A stretch of DNA of 64,000 nt from Candidatus Puniceispirillum sp. (GTDB taxonomy: Bacteria; Pseudomonadota; Alphaproteobacteria; Puniceispirillales; Puniceispirillaceae): the NCBI GenBank assembly GCA_016778895.1, contig JADHOR010000004.1, forward strand, positions 58,335-122,334. The letters run 5' to 3'. Under the pieces are notes generated by a model, which made no database searches, had not been told where the DNA came from, and saw nothing but the letters and a program-made list of their open reading frames with translations. The position numbers were made by a program, and so were the translations under genes. Shown here piece after piece: positions 10,514-19,490 of this stretch (its first letter is position 1; the number at the start of each line of letters is the position of its first letter).

Positions 10514-11626
10514 TTACGGCGTGGTCGGCAAATCTGGCAACTCAGGCGAGTCCGGCACCTGTGCCTCCTCGCTATCGGCGATAGAGTTATCCAGCATCTG
10601 GTCGCCGACAAGTCCCGCATTCTGCCTGATCGCCGCTTCAATTTCGGCGGCAAGTTCCGCATTTTCACGCAGGAAATTCTTTGCGTTCTCACGGCCCTGA
10701 CCAATGCGCTGTCCCTTATAGGAAATCCAAGCACCTGACTTATCAACAATACCGGCAGCAACACCAAGATCAAGCAATTCCCCCATCTTCGAGATGCCTT
10801 CGCCATACATGATATCGAATTCAATCGTTCTGAATGGTGCCGCAACCTTATTTTTCACAACCTTGACGCGGGTCTGATTACCAACCACCTCATCACGGTC
10901 CTTAATCGCGCCAATCCGGCGAATATCCAAACGCACAGACGCATAGAATTTCAACGCATTACCACCGGTTGTCGTCTCTGGATTGCCAAACATAACACCG
11001 ATTTTTAGGCGAATCTGGTTGATGAAAATCACCAGACAGTTTGAACGTGCGATTGACGATGTTAATTTGCGCAGGGCTTGGCTCATCAGACGCGCATGAA
11101 GCCCGACATGGTGATCGCCCATCTCACCTTCTAATTCAGCCCGCGGAACTAACGCGGCAACCGAGTCAACAACAAGCACATCAACCGCCCCAGACCGAAC
11201 CAAAGTATCGGCAATTTCCAGCGCCTGCTCACCGGCATCAGGCTGCGAAATCAACAGATCATCAATATTGACCCCAAGTTTGCGCGCATAAGCCGGGTCA
11301 AGCGCGTGTTCAGCGTCGACAAATGCACAAATGCCGCCTTCTTTTTGCGCTTCTGCAACCGCGTGAAGTGCCAGAGTGGTTTTTCCTGATGATTCAGGGC
11401 CATAGATTTCGACAATCCGTCCTTTTGGAAAACCGCCAATACCAAGACCAATATCAAGGCCAAGCGATCCCGTTGAAATTGACTGCACATCCACCGCGGA
11501 TTCGCGCTGGCCAAGCTTCATGACCGAGCCCTTGCCAAAGGCCTTTTCAATCTGTCCAATCGCCGCTTCAAGCGCCTTGTTTTTATCATCACTCTTCATT
11601 TTGAGATCCACTACAACTCCAACCAT
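10514..11626 (-). CDS. recA: recombinase RecA
   Basis: A 370-residue RecA that forms ATP-dependent filaments on single-stranded DNA for recombination and triggers LexA self-cleavage. Walker A is GPESSGKTT near residue 75, Walker B is [10 protein letters not shown], and the L2 loop contains the [10 protein letters not shown] region. The acidic C-terminal tail ([15 protein letters not shown]) is family-typical. AAGGAGG lies 5 bases before ATG at 11626, which decides the start over the internal MKSDD. A promoter with an SOS-like operator lies about 145 bases upstream. Confidence 0.97.
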   Translation of the reverse strand: MVGVVVDLKMKSDDKNKALEAAIGQIEKAFGKGSVMKLGQRESAVDVQSISTGSLGLDIGLGIGGFPKGRIVEIYGPESSGKTTLALHAVAEAQKEGGICAFVDAEHALDPAYARKLGVNIDDLLISQPDAGEQALEIADTLVRSGAVDVLVVDSVAALVPRAELEGEMGDHHVGLHARLMSQALRKLTSSIARSNCLVIFINQIRLKIGVMFGNPETTTGGNALKFYASVRLDIRRIGAIKDRDEVVGNQTRVKVVKNKVAAPFRTIEFDIMYGEGISKMGELLDLGVAAGIVDKSGAWISYKGQRIGQGRENAKNFLRENAELAAEIEAAIRQNAGLVGDQMLDNSIADSEEAQVPDSPELPDLPTTP

Positions 11627-11767
11627 TTATGCCTCCTTAGTTGCACAACCACCAACACCTGTCCATGTTTATATCAGCGCCCCGGCAGACCTTTTCTGAT
11701 CCGATACCCATCAACAACGCGGTTTAAAATTAAAGTCTCAGTAACGCCGTTTTTCGTTCTGGAATTC

Positions 11768-11796
11768 ATTATGTACCTGTTTTGTTCTAATCTCAA
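11768..11796 (-). promoter_or_regulatory. recA promoter with SOS-like (LexA) box in the spacer
   Basis: On the minus strand TTGAGA (-35, 11791-11796) and CATAAT (-10, 11768-11773) are 17 bases apart. On the plus strand GTAC-N7-GTTC (11773-11787) lies in the spacer and matches the alphaproteobacterial LexA site GTTC-N7-GTTC at 7 of 8 positions. The placement would let LexA block RNA polymerase. Confidence 0.6.
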
Positions 11797-11907
11797 GCAT
11801 ATTTTCACCTTTTGTTCTATTTTTTATAAGTGGGGTAAGGTGGTTTTTCCTTAGCTCAGGGTACTGCGAACCAGGATTTGATTATCACTGGACAACCAAA
11901 GTGCAAA

Positions 11908-11929
11908 ACGCGCCGGAAAACCGGCGCGT
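11908..11929 (-). terminator. terminator after dksA
   Basis: A perfect 9-bp stem (ACGCGCCGG with CCGGCGCGT) and a 4-base loop, followed on the minus strand by TTT. It lies about 37 bases past the dksA stop. Confidence 0.75.
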
Positions 11930-11965
11930 ATGCTATTTCGTGATGATTCCGTTTTCGGGCAGTCG

Positions 11966-12505
11966 CTAATCGTCTCGGTGGACGCGCTCCATCCGCTCGT
12001 GGCGTTCCTGTGCATGCAGACTGAGCGAGGCAATGGGCCGGGCCTCGAGCCGCCGCAGATTAATCGGCTCGTCAGTTTCGGTACAATAGCCATAGCTACC
12101 ATCGTCGATGCGCCGCAATGCCGCCTCGATTTTTTGCAACAATTTGCGTTCACGATCCCGCGTTCTGAGGTCAAGCGCGGCATTGCTTTCGATTTGCGCA
12201 CGATCCATTTGATCCGGCTGGTGAAGGTTTTCCTGCGACAATCCGGTAATAGTACCGTTGGCATCATCCAATAATTCAGCCTTCCATGCTTCAAGTTTCC
12301 GCTGGAAATAAAGTAGTTGCATCGGGTTCATGAACTCTTCATCTTCGCTGGGTCGATAATCTTCCGGCAACATATTCTGTGCGATTGTGCCCACCTTGAC
12401 TTTGGTTTGTTGTTCTGTTTTGACACGCGCCACATCCTTGGTTATGTCCGCACCGTCCGGCAAGACAATCTGCGCTTCGTCGGAAATAGCCTTATTGGTC
12501 TTCAT
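11966..12505 (-). CDS. dksA: RNA polymerase-binding transcription factor DksA
   Basis: A 179-residue DksA/TraR zinc-finger protein. It acts in the secondary channel of RNA polymerase and, with ppGpp, mediates the stringent response. The central part (residues about 60-125) is the coiled-coil region; the C-terminus has the globular domain with YGYCTETDEPI...RLEARP. Only the first Cys of the usual four-Cys finger is present, as in many alphaproteobacterial DksA proteins. MKTNKAISDE at 12505 follows GAAGG; the 46-residue extension in the track is not family-like. Confidence 0.92.
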   Translation of the reverse strand: MKTNKAISDEAQIVLPDGADITKDVARVKTEQQTKVKVGTIAQNMLPEDYRPSEDEEFMNPMQLLYFQRKLEAWKAELLDDANGTITGLSQENLHQPDQMDRAQIESNAALDLRTRDRERKLLQKIEAALRRIDDGSYGYCTETDEPINLRRLEARPIASLSLHAQERHERMERVHRDD

Positions 12506-12827
12506 TTCATCACCTTCGCAATCAAATAGAAGTTCATCGTAAATACAACGGTAAAATAGCTGTGTCGGATACACTGAATCGAATTTTACCGCAAGTGCAT
12601 TCTGGCCAAAAAAGCCTATCCATTTTCGTTTAACCAACAACAACCATTATTAAAAAGTTAATCACGTATCAGTGATTTGTGATCACGCTGTTACCCGCTT
12701 AACATTCTGAAGATGCGGGATAAGCGCGAGAGCTCTGGGTTTTTGAGATGTGACAATGGTTCTGTTCAGATCGCGCATGAAGTGGGGGTGGTGGTATTGC
12801 AAACGGAATTGAGTGAGAGCCTTCAAA

Positions 12828-13025
12828 ATGCACTTACTCATAGGCGAAGATGATCCAATTGTTGCAGATGTTCTTGGCATGGCATTGAAGAAGGCTGGCT
12901 ACTTCAAGATAACGGCCAACACTATCGAAATAGCACTATCAGAGTTAAAGTACAGTCGAGTCGGCGCAAAACAGGCTTGCCAGCAGCCAGGCAATCATGG
13001 CAAGAACTCGAGTGACGCTTTCTGA
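12828..13025 (+). CDS. truncated response-regulator receiver fragment
   Basis: Reads MHLLIGEDDPIVADVLGMAL, the first strand, acidic pocket and first helix of a CheY-like receiver domain. After about 45 residues the similarity ends in an unrelated tail. The phospho-acceptor Asp and any output domain are missing, so this is most likely the 5' stub of a decayed two-component regulator. Its TGA overlaps the ATG of the DUF3553 gene (TGATG), so it may still matter for coupled translation. No clear Shine-Dalgarno sequence. Confidence 0.45.
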   Translation: MHLLIGEDDPIVADVLGMALKKAGYFKITANTIEIALSELKYSRVGAKQACQQPGNHGKNSSDAF

Positions 13026-13252
13026 TGCCGTTTAGCCATTCCTCAAGCCATGGATTAACGCCCTTGCTCTATTTCAGTCTCGGTGATTTTGTAATCCATC
13101 CAGATCAACCCGATTGGGGCATAGGTCAGGTCCAGTCGATCGTTGGGACGAACGTAACAGTTAATTTTGAGCATGCCGGCAAACAAATGATCAATTGCAA
13201 TGTCATCAACCTTGCTCTTGCGCCGTCTCCTGGCAAATCATGCTCTTCTTAA
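13025..13252 (+). CDS. DUF3553 domain protein
   Basis: A 75-residue protein. GDFVIHPDQPDWGIGQVQS...VTVNFEHAGKQMIN matches the DUF3553 family, a small SH3-like/KOW-like fold common in alphaproteobacteria and without known function. The first 15 or so residues are not family-like, so translation may start at a later TTG (13061 region). It overlaps the preceding receiver fragment by one base. Confidence 0.65.
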   Translation: MPFSHSSSHGLTPLLYFSLGDFVIHPDQPDWGIGQVQSIVGTNVTVNFEHAGKQMINCNVINLALAPSPGKSCSS

Positions 13253-13258
13253 TCGGTT

Positions 13259-13294
13259 AAATGACTGGTCAAATGATTGGTAAAATGAGTGACC
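13259..13294. repeat. three tandem 12-bp repeats upstream of hemA
   Basis: AAATGACTGGTC, AAATGATTGGTA and AAATGAGTGACC follow each other without gaps. ACTGGTC and GACCAGT at the ends also form an inverted repeat. A TTGACT that could serve as a -35 begins at 13300, so the block may be an operator for hemA. Confidence 0.6.
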
Positions 13295-13467
13295 AGTTGT
13301 TGACTTGTCTTTGTCTAAATTAATTTGATAAACCGGCATGACCCTATGTCGCATGGCAAGTGAGACAATATTACTCTACCTATCGTAGTCGTTTTTTATG
13401 GATTTTTTTTGACACAAACGGTAGCAGTCGCAGCGTGAAGCGACGCCGCGCCGTTGGAGAACTGTCC

Positions 13468-14688
13468 TTGAACTATCGCGAGATTTTGAAAAGTAAGCTG
13501 AACCAGCTGAAAAGCGAAAGCCGCTATCGTACCTTTGTCGAATTAGAGCGCCAGACCGGATTGCATCCCCACGCCGTCTGGAACAGCCCTGACGGCCCCA
13601 AGGACGTTGTAATCTGGTGTTCGAATGATTATCTCGGCATGGGGCAAAATCCGGACGCGGTCAAGGCGTTGACCACCGCGATCGACACGCATGGCACCGG
13701 TGCCGGGGGAACACGAAATATTTCAGGCACTAGCTCGGCCATCGTTGCATTGGAAGCCGAGCTTGCCCAATTGCATGGCAAGGAACGCGCGCTTGTTCTA
13801 ACTAGCGGCTATGTTGCGAATGAGGCCAGCATCAGCGCGATTGCCGGCCTGTTCGATGATATCTTGATCCTGTCGGACGAGATGAACCACGCCTCGATCA
13901 TTGCAGGCATCCGTAATGCGCGCTGTGACAAAGTGATCTTCAGGCATAACGATGTCGCGCATCTTGAAGAACTGCTGGCCGCCCAGCCCATTGACCGGCC
14001 CAAGTTGATCATTTTTGAGTCAGTCTATTCAATGGATGGCGACACCAGCCCAATTGCCGAAATCGTTGTGCTTGCCGAGACATACAACGCGCTTACCTAT
14101 CTTGATGAGGTGCATGCGGTCGGCATGTATGGCGACGAAGGCGGCGGCATTGCCCAGATGCGAGGCCTGCAGGACCGGGTTGATGTTATCCAAGGCACGC
14201 TTGGCAAGGCATATGGGGTTGTTGGCGGTTATATTGCGGCTGATGATGTGATCTGTGATGCTGTCCGCAGCTTTGGTTCGGGCTTTATTTTCACCACAGC
14301 TTTACCCCCAGCATTGGCGCATGGTGCATTGGCATCGGTCCGGCATCTTCGCCGCAGTACCAGCGAGCGCCATGCTCAGCAGCAGCAGGCAACAAGGCTA
14401 AAGGCGAAATTACGTGACGCCGGCCTACCGCTCCTTGAAGGCGACACGCATATCATTCCGGTCATGGTCAGAAATGCCGCTAAATGTAGTCGAATCTGTC
14501 AAATCCTGCTCCATGAATATAGCATTTACGTCCAGCCAATTAATTATCCAACAGTGCCTGTTGGAACAGAACGGCTGCGCCTCACGCCCGGCCCGCTGCA
14601 TAGCGATGCGATGAGTGATGATCTGGTGGCATCTTTGTCAAAAGCCTTTGCCATCGCCAGTGATGAGCAGGCCAAACAAACCGGGTAA
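13468..14688 (+). CDS. hemA: 5-aminolevulinate synthase
   Basis: A PLP enzyme that condenses glycine and succinyl-CoA to 5-aminolevulinate, the first step of tetrapyrrole synthesis by the C4 route used in alphaproteobacteria. It has the family landmarks [22 protein letters not shown], the catalytic Lys in [12 protein letters not shown] and the [13 protein letters not shown] site. The track start at 13360 adds 36 non-homologous residues. TTG at 13468 ([11 protein letters not shown]) follows GGAGA by 7 bases and gives 406 residues, the usual length. hemH follows. Confidence 0.95.
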   Translation: MNYREILKSKLNQLKSESRYRTFVELERQTGLHPHAVWNSPDGPKDVVIWCSNDYLGMGQNPDAVKALTTAIDTHGTGAGGTRNISGTSSAIVALEAELAQLHGKERALVLTSGYVANEASISAIAGLFDDILILSDEMNHASIIAGIRNARCDKVIFRHNDVAHLEELLAAQPIDRPKLIIFESVYSMDGDTSPIAEIVVLAETYNALTYLDEVHAVGMYGDEGGGIAQMRGLQDRVDVIQGTLGKAYGVVGGYIAADDVICDAVRSFGSGFIFTTALPPALAHGALASVRHLRRSTSERHAQQQQATRLKAKLRDAGLPLLEGDTHIIPVMVRNAAKCSRICQILLHEYSIYVQPINYPTVPVGTERLRLTPGPLHSDAMSDDLVASLSKAFAIASDEQAKQTG

Positions 14689-14896
14689 CGGGGGAGGTTA
14701 AACTGGGGTAGTTAGACTTAGCATCGCTGGAAAAAATGCCCCACGCTGCCTCGTAAGGCTGGAATATGCCATTTACAACCCCTACATAGGCAATGGGTGT
14801 GTATCGATATACGCCTCAGTGATACTACGGCCACTATTCGGTGAATCGGGGCCCAGCGTATTATTTCGCCTCAATGGCCATTGATGGAATGTGATT

Positions 14897-16021
14897 ATGC
14901 CAATTACCCCTACCCCGTCCGACCATCCAAAATTCCCTGGCCGCAGTAAAACCGGCTTGCTGTTGGTGAATCTTGGCACGCCCGATGGCACCGACACGAA
15001 ATCTATGCGTCGTTATCTAAAACAGTTTCTATCCGACCGTCGGGTGATAGAGGTACCGCGCCTTTTGTGGTGGATAATCCTTAATGGCATTATCCTGAAT
15101 GTTAGGCCGCGAAAATCGGGGGATGCTTATGCGCGGATCTGGCTCAAAGATGATCCCGATGGATCGCCGCTGCGCCGCATTACACGGTTGCAGGCCGAAC
15201 ATGTAGCCAAAAGCTTTCAGCGCGATGATTTGGTCACCGATTACGCGATGCGCTATGGCAAACCGTCAATTCAGTCACAAATGCAAAAGCTGCAGGATGC
15301 CGGATGTAGCCAGATTCTGGTGATGCCGCTTTATCCGCAATATGCCGCCTCGACAACTGCGACGGTAATTGACGAAGTGTTCAAATGGGCGCTTGATCTG
15401 CGCTGGCAACCGGCCATTCGAACCGCACCGCCATGGCATGACCATCCGGTCTATATTAAAGCGCTAGCCGACTCGGTGCGCAAATCGGTCAAGAAAAACG
15501 GTATGCCTGATGATTTGGTGATCTCGTTCCACGGTATTCCAAAAAGCTATTTTGTCGGCGGGGATCCCTATCATTGCCAATGTATGAAGACGGCACGTCT
15601 GCTTCGCGAAGAGCTTAACTGGGACGAGGCGCATTTTCATGCGACCTTTCAGTCGCGTTTCGGCTCGGAACCCTGGCTTCAGCCCTATACCGACAAAAGC
15701 GTTGTCGCACTTGCCGAGAATGGCTCAAAACACGTTGCCATTATGGCGCCCGGATTTGTCGCAGATTGTCTGGAGACGCTTGATGAGCTGGATATCGAGC
15801 TGCATGAAGAGTTTATCGAACATGGCGGCGAGACCTTTACCTATATCCCTTGTCTGAACGACAGTCCGGCGGGGATGAGAGTAATTGAACAAATTGCCAC
15901 GGAAAATCTTGCTGGCTGGGTAGATACACCAAAAACCACAAACGTCAAAAAAGCATTGGCCAAAAAAGCATCGGCTAAAAAAACTGTAGCCAAAAAAAGC
16001 TTGGCGAAGACTGGTAATTAG
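14897..16021 (+). CDS. hemH: ferrochelatase with Lys/Ala-rich C-terminal tail
   Basis: Inserts ferrous iron into protoporphyrin IX as the last step of protoheme synthesis, usually at the cytoplasmic membrane face. Landmarks are LLLVNLGTPDG, MRYGKPSI, QYAASTTATV, the catalytic His in ISFHGIPKSY and APGFVADCLETL. The first 345 residues cover the whole family; the last 28 are an extra basic tail of AKK-type repeats (KKALAKKASAKKTVAKK). ATG at 14897 is preferred to GTG at 14891. Same strand as hemA, with a 208-base gap. Confidence 0.95.
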   Translation: MPITPTPSDHPKFPGRSKTGLLLVNLGTPDGTDTKSMRRYLKQFLSDRRVIEVPRLLWWIILNGIILNVRPRKSGDAYARIWLKDDPDGSPLRRITRLQAEHVAKSFQRDDLVTDYAMRYGKPSIQSQMQKLQDAGCSQILVMPLYPQYAASTTATVIDEVFKWALDLRWQPAIRTAPPWHDHPVYIKALADSVRKSVKKNGMPDDLVISFHGIPKSYFVGGDPYHCQCMKTARLLREELNWDEAHFHATFQSRFGSEPWLQPYTDKSVVALAENGSKHVAIMAPGFVADCLETLDELDIELHEEFIEHGGETFTYIPCLNDSPAGMRVIEQIATENLAGWVDTPKTTNVKKALAKKASAKKTVAKKSLAKTGN

Positions 16022-16314
16022 CTTAACCGCTTGTCAAACGTTACTGTCGTCAGTATCAGAAATTGCACCCATCTAAATGAATGCGCAAACCAAAGCCTTT
16101 TATTTTTTCATCAGGAATGCTAAACTGCGGCCAGCGAGCAGGTGCCGCGTTTAAACGGCATCATGCGTTGGATGTAACGTACATATTAAGAGTCTTCAAA
16201 ACTGCTGCCATCCGGTGGAAATCTGGTCGCGAAAGACCAAGTTAACATCCTCCCAATGGAGGCCAATTGGAGAAATATCACGTTACCTTGCAATGCTTCT
16301 AATCATGCTCTCAT

Positions 16315-16388
16315 GCGGCGTTTGTGTAGTGGTAAGACCTTAGCCTTCCAAGCTAAAGACGCGGGTTCGATTCCCGCACGCCGCTCCA
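16315..16388 (+). tRNA. tRNA-Gly (UCC)
   Basis: Full cloverleaf: acceptor GCGGCGT pairs with ACGCCGC, anticodon loop CTTCCAA gives anticodon UCC (codon GGA), T arm GCGGGTTCGATTCCCGC, and an encoded CCA end. An integrase relic begins less than 200 bases downstream, so its 3' end is the likely attachment site of an old island. Confidence 0.97.
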
Positions 16389-16571
16389 ACTACACTCAAA
16401 AAAGGTCTGAGGGCCGGGATACAAGTATCTGTTTCTAAAAGATTAGCGTTCTAGAGCAGGAGTTTATTGTCCTATGGTGTCGTAAGTTTGCCAGTATATT
16501 TTTACAAAAGAAACGAAACTTTTTACATCTCTCGATCAATTCCATCTGACCTTCAGCATCGCTTTTAAAAG

Positions 16572-17587
16572 CGTAAAATTGAAGTGTCACTCCGAACCAA
16601 ATCGGAATCAAAAGCAGCCAAATTTGCTGCAGCATTATCTGATAGGGTCGAACGCTATCGGGACAGTTTACGTATAGAAATGATCTACTCGCGAGAGCTT
16701 GGCCTAAAAGCCCTGCAAGACTTTAATGGACCTAACGGTAATCATTGCAGTTTGCTAAACGCGCTGGCACTCTATCATCGCCTCAAAGGCACAGGAAAAA
16801 ATCAACTTTTCTATGACTTACCAAGCAGAAGTATACCGTATCTTCCAGAATGCCTAGGGCATGAAAATCTATCAGACATAAAAATTCTAATGCAGGACGG
16901 ATCAGAGACTATTTGTTTGCTCGCGGCATGTAATCCTCATCGGTCAAAAGGGTGTTCGTTTCAGTCAAATCAATTGTCAGTTAAACAATTAGAGAACACG
17001 GACTGACCATCACGAACGTTTTTAGTGGCATATTCATTAAAGACAACGGCACAAAGCAGCAGAGAAACACTATTCCAACGAAGGCAATTCAACGTGTGCA
17101 GCTAGATTGCCAAAACCTTGAGTATGAGGCCCGCTGGTTAATAAGCTTAATCAGCGATACTGGAATGCACCTTTCAGAGGCTTGTGGACGTCTAACGTCT
17201 GACATTAACTTTGATACGGCAACACCGTTTGTTGACATAAAGGTGCATCCTTGGCGTGAGCTTAAAACGGCGTCAAGCCAAGGGCAAATTCCGTTGATTG
17301 GCTTCTCACTTTTGGTCACCGAGAGGATTGCTTCATCACCATCAGGGTTTGCGTTTCCAAGATACTGCAATGACCAGAAGTGTAATTCAAACTCAGCAAG
17401 TTCAGCGTTAAACGAGTGGTTGAAGCCACGTGTTCCTAACGGATGTGTTATTCCCTCTTTCCAACACAGCCTGAGAGACCGGTTACGTGCAGTTGAGTGT
17501 CCAGTAGACATCATTGACGCGATTGGCAGATGGACGACTGAAGGCATTGGACACAAGTATGGAGCGGGTTATGATTTAGGGGAATAG
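16572..17587 (+). pseudogene. decayed tyrosine recombinase (integrase)
   Basis: The N-terminal part (SLRTKSESKAAKFAAALSDR) is in the frame of track ORF 16584-17006. Near 16885 the homologous frame changes to the one reading NAGRIRDYLFARGM, then hits TAA at 16931, continues as SSSVKRVFVSVKSIVS, hits TAA at 16982, and runs on through IREHGL...FSGIFIKDNG into track ORF 17096-17587. The catalytic domain keeps HSLRDRLRAV (HxxR) and GHKYG with the likely nucleophile Tyr. The first catalytic Arg, normally in DTGMRLSE, is His (DTGMHLSE). With one frameshift, two stops and a lost active-site residue it cannot work. It sits just past tRNA-Gly. Confidence 0.85.
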
Positions 17588-17700
17588 AACCGCTGGATGA
17601 ATCGCATATGCAAAAAATACGATTGAATAATCCTCTAATTGATTCTAGGAAGACCGCTGCGCTATGAAACACCCCTTAAATTGATTGGTATTCGTCAAAT

Positions 17701-18243
17701 ATGATCACAAGAATCATGCAAAACGTCGTATTCCTTATCGCATGTTTGTTATTTGTTTTGCCAGTGGGCGCTCAGGCTGACTGGAAAATACGCCACCCTG
17801 ATCTTCAGAAAGTTGGGACTGGTGTCTTAAAAGTTTTCTTTATGGACATTTACATCCTAACCCTGCACTCTAAAGAGCGTGATTATCAAGTTAGTGACCA
17901 TTTTGCGCTCGAATTTAACTACAAAAAATCGGTATCAAAGAAGACAATTATCGACGCATCAATAGACGAGCTTTCTAAAGCTCCAAGTGTTGGCTCAGTT
18001 GAATTAAAGGCTTGGAAAAAAATTTTAGAAAAAGGCATCAGCGACATGCAAGCTGGAGAAAAAGCCTCTGTGGTCTTTTCAAAGTCTGGGAATGTCGAAT
18101 TTTGGTCAGAAAATCGTCAACCCATTTCATTCCAAGACCTAAAATTTGCCAAGAATTTTGCAGCAATATGGCTTGGACCAAAAACGTCTTACCCAAAGCT
18201 AAGATTAGCGCTATTGGGTAAAAATTCACAGAACAATCAGTAA
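17701..18243 (+). CDS. exported chalcone-isomerase-like protein
   Basis: A 180-residue protein with a signal peptide (cleavage after AQA near residue 26). VGTGVLKVFFMDIYILTLHS and the following LEFNYKKSVSK stretch fit the bacterial chalcone-isomerase-like domain (Chalcone_3 type). Bacterial members are periplasmic and mostly of unknown function; flavonoid chemistry should not be assumed. Codon use is AT-richer than in the flanking core genes, in keeping with its place in the accessory block. Confidence 0.7.
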   Translation: MITRIMQNVVFLIACLLFVLPVGAQADWKIRHPDLQKVGTGVLKVFFMDIYILTLHSKERDYQVSDHFALEFNYKKSVSKKTIIDASIDELSKAPSVGSVELKAWKKILEKGISDMQAGEKASVVFSKSGNVEFWSENRQPISFQDLKFAKNFAAIWLGPKTSYPKLRLALLGKNSQNNQ

Positions 18244-18434
18244 AAGAACTTAGATCCAAGGAAACAGTCACTTGTATCTCGGTCCTCATGCTTTTCGTAA
18301 GTGTAGTTGAAGCGGCGCGCACGTAGTTCGAAGCCTATCTGAAGTGCCAATCCGTTACTGAATCACGGTATAACAATAGTTAAGCAGATCGACACATATG
18401 GCCAACTATCAAAACCTTACTTGTAACCTTTCCT

Positions 18435-18643
18435 GGACCTAAGCCAAAAGGTCCGCGCTGCAAGAAACGTTACCCAAACACAACGTTTCCACAAACTCGG
18501 GCACCGGACCGCGGACCCCAAACCGGGGTTTACTGGGGGGCGTTTCTTAATTAGATTTCGACTTGATTAAATGGGTGGGACTGCAGGGCGTGGGCGCTTG
18601 GGTCTAAGAGGGTCGGTTTACTTGATTGCTCGACCGTCTTTTT
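18435..18643 (+). ncRNA. candidate structured RNA ending in a terminator
   Basis: Within the 457-base gene-free stretch 18244-18700 there is a nested structure. An outer 8-bp stem pairs GGTCCGCG (18450-18457) with CGCGGACC (18510-18517). It encloses a perfect 8-bp hairpin, GAAACGTT (18464-18471) with AACGTTTC (18482-18489). An alternative hairpin ACCCC/GGGGT (18515-18529) competes with the outer stem. A terminator follows at 18611. No tmRNA, RNase P, 6S or intron motif is recognised. The boundaries are a guess; 18244-18434 shows nothing. Confidence 0.45.
18611..18643 (+). terminator. terminator at the end of the structured region
   Basis: GGTCG (18611-18615) pairs with CGACC (18631-18635), followed shortly by TTTTT (18639-18643) on the plus strand. 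No plus-strand gene ends nearby except the chalcone-isomerase-like gene 370 bases earlier. Confidence 0.5.
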
Positions 18644-18700
18644 GTTTCCTTAATGTTAGTGATTGCTGTCTCTAAAATAATTTAGACACAGTTAGAGGCC

Positions 18701-19189
18701 TTACAATTTGTGATTTGCAATCGCTGAGTCATAACTTGACTGAAGGCTTTTTGTTATTTCTTTCAATTTTTCCTGAAACGCCTTTTCAGAGTCAAATAAC
18801 TCACAATCAACAGAGACAACCGCTATTTCATCTCTCACGACCGACCTTTGACCAGTTTTGCGGTCGACTAAAATATTGGTTTCTTGACCGTTGGTGCTTA
18901 ATGTCCAGCGTATCGACGATATGTCTGTTTCATATGGGACACCGCGGCGTGTTGCCGTCACCTCAATGCTGTCATTTTTTCGTTGCCAAGTATGCGTTGA
19001 GACCCTTTTTTCATCAAACCAATGTGCAACCACAGATGATAAAGGCTCATCACTCACCGTCCATTTAGATAAAAGATCCTCTGTTCTGCTGCAGACAAGG
19101 CCTTTTTCGGCGACTGCAGCATACGTCTGAATTGGTGCAAGTGCGCTTACCATTAATAGGCGAAGGATAATAGAGAAAAGGACTTTCAT
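18701..19189 (-). CDS. exported protein of unknown function
   Basis: A 162-residue protein starting MKVLFSIILRLLMVSALAPIQTYAA, a clear signal peptide, then a mostly beta-type mature part with two Cys (LVCSRTED, VDCELF) that could form a disulfide, and a C-terminal helical end. I do not recognise the family. The first ATG of the track (19207) is six codons earlier and would precede the signal peptide by MPLNVT; no good Shine-Dalgarno separates the two. It lies in the AT-rich block. Confidence 0.6.
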   Translation of the reverse strand: MKVLFSIILRLLMVSALAPIQTYAAVAEKGLVCSRTEDLLSKWTVSDEPLSSVVAHWFDEKRVSTHTWQRKNDSIEVTATRRGVPYETDISSIRWTLSTNGQETNILVDRKTGQRSVVRDEIAVVSVDCELFDSEKAFQEKLKEITKSLQSSYDSAIANHKL

Positions 19190-19241
19190 AGTCACGTTTA
19201 ACGGCACAGGTTTACAAAATTATAGTCACAAGATTTCAACT

Positions 19242-19408
19242 TCAAAGCGAGATTGGTGAAGCTCCAGCCATTGCTGTTTTAACAACTTTAATGATTTCAG
19301 ACGAGTCATCGCCCTTGTGAATATAGCCAACAGCGCCATCAACAATCGCTTACAGTATAACCGCACTATCCATCGACGATGACATAAAAATCGTGATGGC
19401 TGTTGCGA
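19242..19408 (-). pseudogene. response-regulator receiver-domain relic
   Basis: In one minus-strand frame the sequence reads AITIFMSSSMDSAVIL, TAA, then AIVDGAVGYIHKGDDSSEII and KVVKTAMAGASPISL before TGA. This is the C-terminal half of a NarL/FixJ-type receiver domain (GAxGYxxK, then the helix ending AGxSPIS) with one in-frame stop and no DNA-binding part. The 67-residue ORF in the track is a shadow frame of it. Confidence 0.6.
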
Positions 19409-19490
19409 CTCATTAGCGCTGGCTTCCATATCTATTCTGTTGTAGCGTTAGTTGTTATCGGTTGATGTTTTATTTCTGGAGACGCAGATT

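Noticed and set aside
11851-12294. 147-residue minus ORF overlapping dksA.
   Set aside because: Out-of-frame shadow of dksA that also crosses its terminator.
18435-18643. Considered tmRNA, RNase P RNA, 6S RNA or a group II intron end for the structured stretch.
   Set aside because: No tag reading frame, tRNA-like domain, RNase P core motif or intron domain V was found. A GATTTCGAC near 18555 is only weakly like tmRNA.
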